64,000 nucleotides of DNA from Pseudomonas lundensis (GCF_001042985.1 NZ_JYKY01000018.1:41476-105475), one strand, 5' to 3'. Counted from the first letter of the stretch, positions 35,005 through 44,105 are shown. Translations and numbers: made by a program. The notes: a model not told the origin generated them from the letters alone.

Positions 35005-35061
35005 GGCGAATTTCTCTTTTTTTTATGATTCAACAAGCGGGTTCAGGGACGAGCGAAAAAC

Positions 35062-36000
35062 TTAATCAATCAGGCTGGCCAGCAGCCGTGCACCAATGCG
35101 GGCGGTTCGGTGGTCCAGGTCCAGACCGGGGTTGAGTTCGGCAATGTCGGCCATGCGCACTTTGCCGCTGGCCTTGGCGCGCCGCACCAGGTGTTCAACG
35201 ATGTTCAGGTCGACGCCGTGTGCAGAGGGCGCACTCACGCCCGGTGCCTGGCTGGCAGGCAGCACGTCCAGACAAAGCGTGAGGTAGAGGTGGTCAACGC
35301 CACTCAAAAACTCATCCAGCGCGGCCTCCAGCGCGGGCATGTCCCAGCTGTTCATGTGCCGGTCGAGGCGGTAACGCACGTTCAGCCGCTCGGCCTGTTC
35401 GAACAGGGCCTGGGTGTTGTTCAACTGGCTGACGCCCAGGCAGCAATACGCAAACGGCATGTCGGCGCGCTGGCAGTACTCGGCGATTTGCCGGAAGGGC
35501 GTGCCGGAACTGCTTTGCTCGGCGTGGCGCAGGTCAAAGTGCGCATCAAAATTGAGAATGCCGATGCGCGGTGCAGGGGTTTGCCCGCGCAGGTAATCGG
35601 CCAGCCCGCTGAAACTGGCGAAGGCGATTTCATGCCCGCCCCCCAGCCCCAGCGGCAAATGCCCTTGGGTCAGCAGCTCAGTGACCTGCGCGGCGTAAGC
35701 GTGTTGTGCGCCTTCGAGGTCGCTGCCCACACAGGCCACGTCCCCGGCGTCATACAACGGCGCGCTGCCGTGCCAGGCCAGATTGGCCAGCGCCGAGCGC
35801 AAGGCCGGTGGCCCCAGACGCGCGCCCGTGCGGCCTTGATTGCGTTTGACGCCTTCATCACTGGCCAGACCAATGAGCGCCGCGCCCGCCGGCATATCCG
35901 GCGCCAGCGGTTTGATCCATTGATGCCAGCGCAGGGCGCCCTGCCCTTCGGCGGCGTCAATGCGGCCTGTCCACAGGGTCATGTCAGGTACAACGGTCAT
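35062..36000 (-). CDS. hutG: formimidoylglutamase (arginase family)
   Basis: 312 aa ureohydrolase-fold Mn enzyme. Metal motifs are GGGHEIAFA, NFDAHFDLR and LCLDVLPAS. SAPSAHGVD replaces the SP.G.P. loop of arginases and fits formimidoylglutamases, which hydrolyse N-formimino-L-glutamate to glutamate and formamide in histidine breakdown. No other hut gene is nearby; the neighbours are an IclR regulator 19 bp upstream and the glutamate carrier gltS. Another arginase-family substrate cannot be excluded. Confidence 0.8.
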   Translation of the reverse strand: MTVVPDMTLWTGRIDAAEGQGALRWHQWIKPLAPDMPAGAALIGLASDEGVKRNQGRTGARLGPPALRSALANLAWHGSAPLYDAGDVACVGSDLEGAQHAYAAQVTELLTQGHLPLGLGGGHEIAFASFSGLADYLRGQTPAPRIGILNFDAHFDLRHAEQSSSGTPFRQIAEYCQRADMPFAYCCLGVSQLNNTQALFEQAERLNVRYRLDRHMNSWDMPALEAALDEFLSGVDHLYLTLCLDVLPASQAPGVSAPSAHGVDLNIVEHLVRRAKASGKVRMADIAELNPGLDLDHRTARIGARLLASLID

Positions 36001-36019
36001 GCGAAAACTCCCATTACAT

Positions 36020-36745
36020 TCAATCCAGGCGAGCGCTCAGGCGCAGCGCGACGTCCTGCGTCCAACGGATCAGGCGTTCGCTGCGTTGCTGGGCGCGAAA
36101 GGCGGGGGCCATAAGGCTGATGGCGCCTTGCAGGCGCTCGCGGCTGTCGATCAACGGGGCGCTGACGCCCCAGATGCCGTCGTCGATTTCACTGAGGCTG
36201 ACGGCGTAACCCTGAGCGCGGATCTGTTCAAAACTGCGCTGGTAGTCGGCGCACGCGGGCGCGTCGACGCCCTGGCTGTGCAACAGGGCGAGGCTGTGAG
36301 CCGGGTCCATGTGCGCCAGCAGCACCCGCGCCGAGGCGCCGACCAACAGCGGCTGGGCCAACCCTTTCTGGTAACAGCAACGCAGCGGCTGCGGGCTGTC
36401 GACCAGTTCGATGCAGATCGCCTGGCCATTACTGGGCACCATCAGCGCCACGCTTTCTTGGCTCAGGTCGGCCAGCCGTTTGAGTTCGGGCTTGGCCAGC
36501 GTGACCAGAACCGCCTCGCGGTCAAATTTTTTGGCCAGTTGCAAACAGGCCGGGCCGGGCAGGTAGCGACCCTGTCCGTTTTCTTCGGCCAGCCCCCAAC
36601 GCAGCAGGGTTTTGAGGTGGCGGTAAGTGCTGCTCAGCGGCTGGCCCAGTTGTGCGGACAGCTCGCGGGCGGAGATGGCCTCGCCGGATTGCCCCAGCGT
36701 GACGAGGATGTGCAGCAAGCGATCTGTTGGCGTGTTGTTGTTCAT
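36020..36745 (-). CDS. IclR-family transcriptional regulator
   Basis: 241 aa from ATG 36745 (GGGG at SD distance; longer starts are open but unlikely). The N-terminal winged HTH is SARELSAQLGQPLSSTYRHL, and the effector-binding domain (about 85-240) has GASARVLLAHM and GYAVSLSEIDDGIWGVSAPL. It probably controls hutG-gltS, with which it forms one transcription unit. The ligand is unknown. Confidence 0.88.
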   Translation of the reverse strand: MNNNTPTDRLLHILVTLGQSGEAISARELSAQLGQPLSSTYRHLKTLLRWGLAEENGQGRYLPGPACLQLAKKFDREAVLVTLAKPELKRLADLSQESVALMVPSNGQAICIELVDSPQPLRCCYQKGLAQPLLVGASARVLLAHMDPAHSLALLHSQGVDAPACADYQRSFEQIRAQGYAVSLSEIDDGIWGVSAPLIDSRERLQGAISLMAPAFRAQQRSERLIRWTQDVALRLSARLD

Positions 36746-36872
36746 TGTCGGCCCCATGCTCTTGCTCGCATGGTGCACGGAGTTTCCCATTAGCTGAAAT
36801 TGCATTCCCACAGAGTGAGAAATACCCCGCAGATAGTGATCAACGGTCATCCCGGTGGGCATTGTTCAACCC

Positions 36873-36904
36873 AAAAAAAAGACCGCCATCAGTGTCGATG
36901 GCGG
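36873..36904 (-). terminator. rho-independent terminator of the GABA permease gene
   Basis: CCGCCATC (36883-36890), loop AGTGTC, GATGGCGG (36897-36904); on the minus strand the hairpin is followed by eight T. 37 bp after the permease stop. Confidence 0.9.
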
Positions 36905-36940
36905 CCTGGGTGGCACTCAGCCGGTTGTGCCGTCCTGGCG

Positions 36941-38332
36941 TCAGTTGAGTACCGGTGCCCCCATTTTTTCAATGCGTCGACGACGGGCGACCAGCAGGCC
37001 CGCCGTGACCACAAAGATGCTCAGCAGGCCGGTGGCGATGATCTCGACCTGATGCGCTTCCTGAAACAGCATGACGGTCAAAATCGCCACGATGAACACG
37101 ATCACCGCCCAGGTCAGGCCCGGGAACAGCCACATTTTGAACGCGATTTTTTCGCCTTCGGCGGTGCGCTTTTGGCGCATGCGCAGTTGCGACACGGCGA
37201 TCACCAGATACACCAACAGGGCGATGGCGCCGGAACTGGCGAGCAGGAATTCAAACACTTGCGACGGGGCGACGTAGTTGGCGAATACCGCGAGAAACGC
37301 CGCACCGGTGGACATCATCACCGCCCAGTAAGGCGTGCCGCTGGCGTTGGTGCGTTTGGCCACCGCCGGGGCGTCGCCACGATTGCTCAACGAGAACAGC
37401 ATGCGCGACGAGGTGTAGAGCGCCGAGTTCAGGCAGCTGGTCACGGCGATCAGCACCACGATGTCCACGATCAGCTTGGCGTTCGGGATGCCCATGCGAT
37501 CCAGTACGGTCTGGTACGAACCGACCTGCGCCAAGCCTGCGTCGTTCCACGGCACCAGCGCCACGACCAGGAAGATCGACACGAGGTAGAACAAGCCGAT
37601 CCGCCAGATGACCGAGTTGGTGGCCTTGGTGATTTGCTTGCTGGGGTCTTTGGATTCGGCCGCCGCGATGGTGACGATTTCAGTGCCCATGAACGAGAAC
37701 ATGGTGGTCAGCATGGCAGCCAGTACCGCGCCCATGCCGTTGGGCATGAAGCCGACGGTGTCGACCAGATGGGAAACACCGCTGACCTGGCTGTTGGGTA
37801 ACAAGCCGAAGACCGCCAGTACGCCCAAAATGATGAAGCCGATGATCGCCAGCACTTTGACCAGGGCGAACCAGAACTCGAACTCGCCGTAGTTCTTGAC
37901 GCTGAACAGGTTGGTGGCGGTCAGCAATAAGGTGATGACCAGGGTAAAGACCCAGATGGCGGTGTCCGGGAACCACGCGTGCAAGATGGTAGCGGCGGCG
38001 TTGGCCTCCAGCGGAATCACCAGGACCCAGAACCACCAGTACAGCCAGCCGATGGTGAAACCGGCCCAGTGGCCAATGGCACGGTCGGCATAGGTGGAGA
38101 ACGAGCCGGTATCGGGCGAGGCCACGGCCATCTCGGCCAGCATGCGCATCACCAGCACCACCAGCGTACCGGCGGCGGCGTAGGCCAGCAGCACGGCGGG
38201 GCCCGCCTGCGCAATGGCGTGACCGGAGCCCACAAACAGGCCGGCGCCGATGACACCGGCAATCGACAGCATGGTCACATGCCGTGGCTTGAGCCCTTGT
38301 TCCAGATGGTTAGAGGATTGCGTATTGCTCAT
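36941..38332 (-). CDS. gabP: GABA permease (APC amino acid transporter)
   Basis: 463 aa, 12 transmembrane segments, very close to E. coli GabP as I recall it over most of the length (HVTMLSIAGVIGAGLFVGSG, ALAEMAVASPDTGSFSTYAD-like, WLYWWFWVLVIPLEANAAAT). It imports 4-aminobutyrate and related amino acids with protons. ATG 38332 has AAAGGTAG upstream. The gab catabolic genes are not in the window. A close relative with another amino acid substrate is possible. Confidence 0.88.
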   Translation of the reverse strand: MSNTQSSNHLEQGLKPRHVTMLSIAGVIGAGLFVGSGHAIAQAGPAVLLAYAAAGTLVVLVMRMLAEMAVASPDTGSFSTYADRAIGHWAGFTIGWLYWWFWVLVIPLEANAAATILHAWFPDTAIWVFTLVITLLLTATNLFSVKNYGEFEFWFALVKVLAIIGFIILGVLAVFGLLPNSQVSGVSHLVDTVGFMPNGMGAVLAAMLTTMFSFMGTEIVTIAAAESKDPSKQITKATNSVIWRIGLFYLVSIFLVVALVPWNDAGLAQVGSYQTVLDRMGIPNAKLIVDIVVLIAVTSCLNSALYTSSRMLFSLSNRGDAPAVAKRTNASGTPYWAVMMSTGAAFLAVFANYVAPSQVFEFLLASSGAIALLVYLVIAVSQLRMRQKRTAEGEKIAFKMWLFPGLTWAVIVFIVAILTVMLFQEAHQVEIIATGLLSIFVVTAGLLVARRRRIEKMGAPVLN

Positions 38333-38877
38333 TGCGACTACCTTTAATTGAAGCCATTCCGAGCACCTGCGTTGACATTCGTAAAAAGTAACCAACACAG
38401 GCGTTTCGAATCCTTGACGCAATAAGTGAGCCAAAATGTGACAAAGTGCCGTTTTCCGCGGGCTGCAAAGGTGCGCAGAAAAATACACGGGCGCTTTAGC
38501 GCAAGGCTTTCGATGAATTCGTTACCGTAACACTCAGTTACACCTACCGAAAACGCACCCAGATTACCCATTTGCGCCACACAGGCCCCAAACCTGTGCG
38601 CATCTTTGACCTTTAGTAGGTTCGTGCTTCCAACGAAGGGCCAAAACTGGCACCATCGCGACCTTTTTTACGCGATACCTGTCTGGCCCGAGGGCAAAAC
38701 ACCGGCTTAGTTGTTGTCTACGCGACAGTCTGCTGTCGCAATGCGACCCACGACTGCCCCCAGCCTTTTTTGTACCCCTGAGACGGTTGGTGGCCTTTGC
38801 AGCCCTATGCTAGCTTGGCCTTCGCCAGGACGGCCGCCCAATAGCAGGATCGCACCCGAACACAATGAGGACCGCAC
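38333..38877. promoter_or_regulatory. 545-bp divergent control region of gabP and the ABC transporter
   Basis: No convincing gene; a 78-codon minus-strand frame lacks protein character. It carries a perfect inverted repeat GCGACAG-TCTG-CTGTCGC (38722-38739) about 140 bp before the ABC operon, followed by CAATGCGACCCACGAC. A regulator site or small hairpin is possible. Confidence 0.5.
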
Positions 38878-39651
38878 ATGGCTCTGGCCACGCCCGCGCT
38901 TGAAATCCGCAATTTGCACAAACGCTACGGCGAGCTTGAGGTACTCAAAGGTATCTCGCTGACCGCACGCGACGGTGACGTGATCTCGATCCTGGGTTCT
39001 TCCGGTTCCGGCAAATCGACGCTCTTGCGCTGCATCAACCTGTTAGAAAACCCCCACGAAGGCCAGATCATCGTGGCCGGGGAAGAGCTGGCGCTCAAAA
39101 AGGCCAAGAATGGCGAACTGATTGCGGCCGATGGCAAGCAAATCAACCGCATGCGCAGCGAACTGGGCTTTGTGTTTCAAAACTTTAACCTGTGGCCGCA
39201 CATGAGCATCCTCGACAACATCATCGAGGCGCCACGCCGGGTGCTGGGGCAGAGCAAAGCCGAGGCCATTGAAGTGGCAGAAGCGCTGCTGGCCAAGGTC
39301 GGCATCGCTGACAAACGCCACGCCTACCCCTCCGAGCTGTCCGGCGGCCAGCAACAACGTGCCGCGATTGCGCGCACGCTGGCCATGCAGCCCAAGGTGA
39401 TTCTGTTCGATGAACCGACATCGGCGCTTGACCCGGAAATGGTCCAGGAAGTACTAAGTGTGATCCGCGCACTCGCCGAAGAAGGCCGCACGATGTTGCT
39501 GGTCACCCACGAGATGGGCTTTGCCCGTCAGGTGTCCACCGAAGTCGTGTTTTTGCACCAGGGTCTGATCGAAGAGCAAGGGTCGCCTGAACAGGTTTTT
39601 GATAACCCGGTTTCAGCGCGCTGCAAACAATTCATGTCCAGCAACCGCTAA
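38878..39651 (+). CDS. basic amino acid ABC transporter, ATP-binding subunit
   Basis: 257 aa HisP/AotP-type ATPase: Walker A GSSGSGKST (about 42-50), a long insertion with KKAKNGELIAADGKQ typical of HisP-like subunits, Q-loop FVFQNFNLWPH, signature LSGGQQQR, Walker B VILFDEPTSALDPE, switch His in LLVTHEM. First gene of a four-gene operon. The order matches the PA5152-PA5155 cluster of P. aeruginosa as I recall. It energises import of Arg/Lys/His/ornithine-type substrates; the exact substrate is inferred. Confidence 0.92.
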   Translation: MALATPALEIRNLHKRYGELEVLKGISLTARDGDVISILGSSGSGKSTLLRCINLLENPHEGQIIVAGEELALKKAKNGELIAADGKQINRMRSELGFVFQNFNLWPHMSILDNIIEAPRRVLGQSKAEAIEVAEALLAKVGIADKRHAYPSELSGGQQQRAAIARTLAMQPKVILFDEPTSALDPEMVQEVLSVIRALAEEGRTMLLVTHEMGFARQVSTEVVFLHQGLIEEQGSPEQVFDNPVSARCKQFMSSNR

Positions 39652-39664
39652 CGGAGCAACACGC

Positions 39665-40417
39665 ATGCAGAACTATAAAAAGTTTCTTCTGGCCGCTGCC
39701 GCCACGCTGGTGTTCAGTGCGAACGCTTTGGCTGTGGATAAGTACAAAGTCGGCATTGAGGGGGCTTACCCTCCGTTCAATAACAAAAACCCTAGCGGCC
39801 AGGTCGTCGGTTTCGACTACGACATCGCCATGGCCCTGTGCGCCAAGATGAAGGTCGAGTGCGAGGTGGTGACCTCGGACTGGGACGGCATCATCCCTGC
39901 ACTGAATGCCAAGAAGTACGATTTCATCGTGTCGTCGCTGTCCATTACTGAAGACCGCAAACAGGCCGTTGATTTCACCGACCCGTACTACTCCAACAAA
40001 CAGCAGTTCGTGGCAAAAAAGGGGGTCGAGTTCAAAACTGACATCGACTCGCTCAAAAGCAAGCAACTCGGCACCCAGCGTTCGACCCAGGCCGCCACTT
40101 GGCTGGAAGACAACGTCGGTGGTGACATCAAGCTGTACGACACCCAGGAAAACGCTTACCTCGACCTGTCTTCTGGCCGGGTAGACGGGCTGCTGGCCGA
40201 CAAGTACGCGATCTATGGCTGGCTGAAAGATGACCCGGCAGGCAAAGACTACGAGTTCAAAGGCAAGCCGATCAACGAAGACGACAAAGTCGGCATTGCG
40301 CTGCGCAAAGGCGAATCCGACCTGCGCACCAAGTTGAACCTTGCCCTCAAAGAAATCAAAGAAGACGGCACCTACAAGAAGATCAACGACAAGTATTTCC
40401 CATTCAGCATTGAATGA
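39665..40417 (+). CDS. basic amino acid ABC transporter, periplasmic binding protein
   Basis: 250 aa. A signal peptide ends at FSANALAV. Family-3 binding protein: KVGIEGAYPPFNNKNPSG, VGFDYDIAMALCAKM, DGIIPALNAKKYDFIVSSLS, ALRKGESDLRTKLNLAL. Two Cys near residues 59 and 65 (LCAKMKVEC) match the disulfide of LAO/HisJ proteins, supporting a Lys/Arg/ornithine/His ligand. CGGAG lies ten bases before ATG 39665. Confidence 0.92.
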   Translation: MQNYKKFLLAAAATLVFSANALAVDKYKVGIEGAYPPFNNKNPSGQVVGFDYDIAMALCAKMKVECEVVTSDWDGIIPALNAKKYDFIVSSLSITEDRKQAVDFTDPYYSNKQQFVAKKGVEFKTDIDSLKSKQLGTQRSTQAATWLEDNVGGDIKLYDTQENAYLDLSSGRVDGLLADKYAIYGWLKDDPAGKDYEFKGKPINEDDKVGIALRKGESDLRTKLNLALKEIKEDGTYKKINDKYFPFSIE

Positions 40418-40474
40418 CCTGCCTGACCGGCGCGCCGCAAGGTGGCGCCGGTCCCTAGCAAAGCCTGCCTATTT

Positions 40475-41167
40475 ATGACTATCGACTTATACGGATTCGG
40501 CCCGGCGCTTGCCGCTGGCGCGCTGATGACCGTCAAACTGGCACTCACCGCGCTGTGTCTGGGCCTGGTGCTGGGCTTGCTCGGCGCACTGGCCAAAACC
40601 TCGCCCTACAAGCCGGTTCGCTGGCTGGGCAGCACTTATTCGACACTGGTACGCGGTGTGCCAGAGCTGTTGTGGGTGTTGCTGATTTATTTCGGCAGCG
40701 TGAATGCCGTGCGCGCGCTGGGCGAGTTCCTCGGCATGCCCGACCTGACCCTCAGCGCGTTCGCGGCGGGTGTCATCGCGCTGGGCTTGTGCTTTGGCGC
40801 GTACGCCACTGAAGTGTTTCGCGGCGCCATTCTGGCCATCCCCAAAGGCCATCGCGAAGCGGGCCTGGCGCTGGGCCTGACCAAGCCACGGATTTTCACC
40901 CGGCTGGTATTGCCGCAAATGTGGCGGATCGCCCTGCCCGGTCTGGGCAACCTGTTCATGATCCTGATGAAAGACACCGCGCTGGTGTCGGTGATCGGTC
41001 TGGAAGAAATCATGCGTCAGGCACAAAACGCCGTGACCTTCGCCAAACACCCGTTCACCTTCTACATGGTGGCCGCCGTGATGTACCTGGGCCTGACCGT
41101 GCTGGCCATGGGCACCCTGCATGTGCTTGAAAAACGCGCAGCGCGCGGCTTTGTGAGGAGAACGTAA
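40475..41167 (+). CDS. amino acid ABC transporter permease, HisQ-like
   Basis: 230 aa with about five transmembrane segments and the EAA loop GHREAGLALGLTKPRIFTRL that docks the ATPase. It forms the inner-membrane channel with the next gene, whose ATG overlaps its stop (TAATG). The family motif RGVPELLWVLLIYFG is present. Confidence 0.92.
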   Translation: MTIDLYGFGPALAAGALMTVKLALTALCLGLVLGLLGALAKTSPYKPVRWLGSTYSTLVRGVPELLWVLLIYFGSVNAVRALGEFLGMPDLTLSAFAAGVIALGLCFGAYATEVFRGAILAIPKGHREAGLALGLTKPRIFTRLVLPQMWRIALPGLGNLFMILMKDTALVSVIGLEEIMRQAQNAVTFAKHPFTFYMVAAVMYLGLTVLAMGTLHVLEKRAARGFVRRT

Positions 41168-41856
41168 TGGTCTGGGAACTCTTCATCAAGTGGCTGCCCA
41201 AGCTGATTCAGGGCGCAACCCTGACCCTCGAACTGACCGCGCTGTCGGTGATCGCCGGCCTGATCGTCGCCATCCCGTTGGGCATCGCCCGTTCGTCCCG
41301 GCTGTGGTACGTGCGCTCGCTGCCGTATGCGTACATCTTTTTCTTCCGCGGCACGCCGCTGTTGATCCAGTTGTTTCTGGTGTATTACGGCCTCGGGCAG
41401 TTTGAAGCGGTGCGCGACAGCGTGTTGTGGCCGTACCTGCGCAGCCCGTTCTGGTGCGCGGTCATCACCATGACCCTGCACACGGCAGCGTACATTGCCG
41501 AGATCCTGCGGGGCGCCATTCAGGCCATCCCGCCGGGTGAAATCGAAGCCGCGCGGGCGCTGGGCATGTCGCGCTTCAAGACCCTGATCCACATTGTGCT
41601 GCCGCGTGCTGCGCGCATCGGCCTGCCCGCGTACAGCAATGAAGTGATCCTGATGCTCAAGGCCAGTTCGCTGGCGAGTACCGTGACCCTGCTGGAACTG
41701 ACCGGCATGACCCGCACCATCATTGCCCGCACGTACCAGACGGTGGACATGTTCCTGATTGCCGGTGTCATTTATCTGGTCATGTCGTTTGTGCTGATTC
41801 AGGGCTTCAAGCTGCTGGAGCGCTGGTTGCGCGTCGATGCCTGCCAGGGCCGATAA
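41167..41856 (+). CDS. amino acid ABC transporter permease, HisM-like
   Basis: 229 aa, about five transmembrane segments, EAA loop GEIEAARALGMSRFKTLIHI. FFFRGTPLLIQLFLVYYG is the usual HisM/AotM motif. It pairs with the HisQ-like permease one base upstream. Its end overlaps the following methyltransferase gene by 20 bp. Confidence 0.92.
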   Translation: MVWELFIKWLPKLIQGATLTLELTALSVIAGLIVAIPLGIARSSRLWYVRSLPYAYIFFFRGTPLLIQLFLVYYGLGQFEAVRDSVLWPYLRSPFWCAVITMTLHTAAYIAEILRGAIQAIPPGEIEAARALGMSRFKTLIHIVLPRAARIGLPAYSNEVILMLKASSLASTVTLLELTGMTRTIIARTYQTVDMFLIAGVIYLVMSFVLIQGFKLLERWLRVDACQGR

Positions 41857-43069
41857 GGCCGACGTGTTGCGGGGAGCGTCATTGCTCACCCGCTTCCAGG
41901 CGCTGGACCGCTGGCTCAACCAGCATCAACACCTGTGGCGCCCGCGGCCATTCACGCAGTTGACTATGCCGTGGGAAGCGCAACACCCCGAACTGGCGCA
42001 GTGGTTGCGCCAGCGTTCGTTACAGGACGCCGAAGACAGCCACAACCAACCGCATCATCTGCCCGCCCCTGCACCGTTTCCGGCGCTGGCGGCGATGTCG
42101 CGTGCCTTGAGCGCCGTGTCGGCCTTGCCGACGCAAGGGTTCATGCCGGCGCTACCGCGTTTGCAAGTCGACGTGCCGGGGCGTAAATGGCAGCAGATCG
42201 ACGCCTTCGCTCAGTGCCTGACGTTTCAGACCCCGCCCACTCATTGGCTGGACTGGTGCGCGGGCAAAGGCCATTTGGGGCGCCGCCTGCTCAGCTCCGG
42301 GCAGCGATTGACGTGCCTGGAATACGACCCGGCGCTGATTGAATCCGGTCAATTGCTCAGCCAGCGTCACCGCCTCAACGCCCGGCACGTGCAACAAGAC
42401 GTGCTCACGGCCGAGGCCGCCGCGCAGTTGACGGCCGACATGACCCCGGTCGCGCTGCATGCCTGTGGCGATCTGCACGTCCGGCTACTGCAACTGGCGA
42501 GCGCCGCCGGCTGTGGACAACTGGCACTCTCGCCGTGTTGTTACAACCGCATCAGCACCCCGACCTATCAGCCGTTATCCACAGCCGCCCGTGCCTCGGG
42601 CTTGTCGCTGAGCCGGGAAGACTTGAGCCTGCCCATGAGCGAGACCGTCACCGCAGGCAGCCGCGTTCGCCGCCAGCGCGATGAGTCGATGGCGCGGCGG
42701 TTGGGGTTTGATGTGTGGCAGCGGCAGGCGCGGCAGTGTGACGACTACTTATCCACACCGTCGTTACCGAGCACGTGGCTAAACAAGCCGTTTGCGGACT
42801 ATTGCGAGGACTTGGCGGCGCTGAAGCACTTATCCACAACCGGCACCGAAGACTGGGCAGCGCTGGAAGCGGCGGGGTGGCAGCGGCTGGCGCAGGTGCG
42901 CAACCTGGAACTGGTGCGCGGCTTATTCCGGCGTCCGCTGGAGCTGTGGCTGGTGCTGGATCGCGCACTGTACCTGAGTGAAAACGGCTACGACGTGCAA
43001 CTGGGCGCATTCTGCGACCGTCACCTGACCCCGCGTAACCTGATGCTGCTGGCGCAGCGCTGTGGATAA
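41837..43069 (+). CDS. SAM-dependent methyltransferase
   Basis: 410 aa. The N-terminal 130 residues are of unknown fold, then a Rossmann methyltransferase: motif I WLDWCAGKGHLGRRL (about residue 140), acidic loop LEYDPALIE, and HACGDLHVRLLQ plus LSPCCYNRI, the pattern of the GSTCD/Methyltransf_32 group in which a SPCCY motif takes the place of the usual NPPY. Substrate unknown. The first 20 bp overlap the permease gene. It contains four exact TTATCCACA (DnaA-box) sequences. Confidence 0.82.
   Translation: MPARADKADVLRGASLLTRFQALDRWLNQHQHLWRPRPFTQLTMPWEAQHPELAQWLRQRSLQDAEDSHNQPHHLPAPAPFPALAAMSRALSAVSALPTQGFMPALPRLQVDVPGRKWQQIDAFAQCLTFQTPPTHWLDWCAGKGHLGRRLLSSGQRLTCLEYDPALIESGQLLSQRHRLNARHVQQDVLTAEAAAQLTADMTPVALHACGDLHVRLLQLASAAGCGQLALSPCCYNRISTPTYQPLSTAARASGLSLSREDLSLPMSETVTAGSRVRRQRDESMARRLGFDVWQRQARQCDDYLSTPSLPSTWLNKPFADYCEDLAALKHLSTTGTEDWAALEAAGWQRLAQVRNLELVRGLFRRPLELWLVLDRALYLSENGYDVQLGAFCDRHLTPRNLMLLAQRCG
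42575..43069. repeat. four consensus DnaA boxes in 495 bp
   Basis: TTATCCACA at 42575-42583, 42749-42757 and 42830-42838, and inverted at 43061-43069, all inside the methyltransferase gene; three encode Leu-Ser-Thr. A further copy lies at 44782-44790. Confidence 0.6.
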
Positions 43070-43108
43070 CTGACGCCAGCAGGGGACCTGCCTTTAGTGC
43101 TTCAAGGC

Positions 43109-43519
43109 CTAGGAACCGCGATAGGTCGAGAAGCCGTACGGGCTCAGCAGCAGGGGAATGTGGTAGTGCTGGTCGACGTTTTTCACGTCGAAAATCACCG
43201 GAATCTCCGGGAAGAACGTGTCGCGCCCGGCCTTCTTGAAGTAGTCGCCGGTTTTGAACACCACGCGGTATTCGCCGGTTTCCAGGGCCTTTTTGGCCGG
43301 GAACAGCTCGCTGATGCGTCCTTGTTCGTTGGTCACGCCCTGCGCCAGCGGCTGCCAGTTCTCACCGACGTGTTGCTCCAGCGTCACGTTGACACCCGGC
43401 GACGGCAAGCCGTTTTCGAGGTTCAACACATGCACGCTCAATGGGTTGCCTGCGGCCAATGCCAGGCTGGACACCGCGCTGAGGCTCAAAGCGGCCATCG
43501 TCATACGTATAGATTTCAT
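43109..43519 (-). CDS. hiuH: periplasmic 5-hydroxyisourate hydrolase (transthyretin-like)
   Basis: 136 aa. A signal peptide ends at SSLALAAG, then the family motifs NPLSVHVLNLENGLPSPG, GRISELFP and the C-terminal YRGS tetrapeptide that defines hydroxyisourate hydrolases. It hydrolyses the product of urate oxidase. Periplasmic forms such as E. coli HiuH (YedX) are controlled by the H2O2/copper-responsive HprRS pair, and a similar pair is divergent here. Confidence 0.93.
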   Translation of the reverse strand: MKSIRMTMAALSLSAVSSLALAAGNPLSVHVLNLENGLPSPGVNVTLEQHVGENWQPLAQGVTNEQGRISELFPAKKALETGEYRVVFKTGDYFKKAGRDTFFPEIPVIFDVKNVDQHYHIPLLLSPYGFSTYRGS

Positions 43520-43543
43520 CGGTCATCCTCCAATTAATAACAA

Positions 43544-44023
43544 TTAACGCGCAATCGTCAGGCCGACGGCTTGCGCGGCGTTGACGGCACAGGCTTCATC
43601 CTGCTCAGCCCCACCGGCACCGGCCACGCCCAGCGCCCCTACCAGCTCACTCCCGGCAAACAGCGGAACGCCGCCGCCCAACAGCAACAACTCCGGGATG
43701 GAATTGAGGTTGGACGCTTCAGGGTTGTTGCGTGCCCGCTCGGCAAACAGCCGGGTCGGGGTTTTGGTCGACAGCGCGGTATAGGCTTTGCGCTGGCTGG
43801 CCAATAAATTGTGCGGCCCGACGCTTTCAGGTCGCATGGTCACCAGTGCGTTGCCACCCCGGTCCAACACGCTAAAAGCACCGGTACAGTGCGCGAGGGT
43901 GGCATCGGCCAGTTGCCGCGCCGTGGTCAGATCCAGCTCCGCATGCCTGGGCAATGCAGGGGCGGCTTGAGCGTTGATGGCGACGATCATGGCAGCGCCT
44001 GACAGCAGGGTTTTCAGCATCAT
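43544..44023 (-). CDS. secreted GlcG/HbpS-type heme-binding-family protein
   Basis: 159 aa. Signal peptide (SGAAMIVAINAQAAP), then a GlcG/HbpS domain: ADATLAHCTGAFSVLDRGGN, LASQRKAYTALS, PELLLLGGGVPLF, LVGALGVAGAGGAEQDEACA. HbpS relatives bind heme or act in oxidative-stress sensing, but many members are uncharacterised. GGAG precedes the first of two adjacent ATGs. 24 bp before hiuH, so one operon. Confidence 0.87.
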   Translation of the reverse strand: MMLKTLLSGAAMIVAINAQAAPALPRHAELDLTTARQLADATLAHCTGAFSVLDRGGNALVTMRPESVGPHNLLASQRKAYTALSTKTPTRLFAERARNNPEASNLNSIPELLLLGGGVPLFAGSELVGALGVAGAGGAEQDEACAVNAAQAVGLTIAR

Positions 44024-44089
44024 TGGGCTTGCTCCTGAATGAATGACGCCACCTTACCCGGCGCTGTTCGTCAGAACCCCGTCAGTTGG

Positions 44090-44105
44090 ATTACAAGTTT
44101 GTAAT
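44090..44105. promoter_or_regulatory. HprR/CusR-type box between hiuH operon and two-component genes
   Basis: ATTACAA-GT-TTGTAAT, a perfect palindrome 54 bp before the response regulator and 67 bp before the divergent operon. It matches the E. coli HprR consensus CATTACAAnnTTGTAATG as I recall it, except the outermost base. Confidence 0.75.

Noticed and set aside
38344..38580. 78-codon minus-strand ORF upstream of gabP
   Set aside because: Low-complexity, no recognisable family and no good start; it lies in the divergent promoter region.
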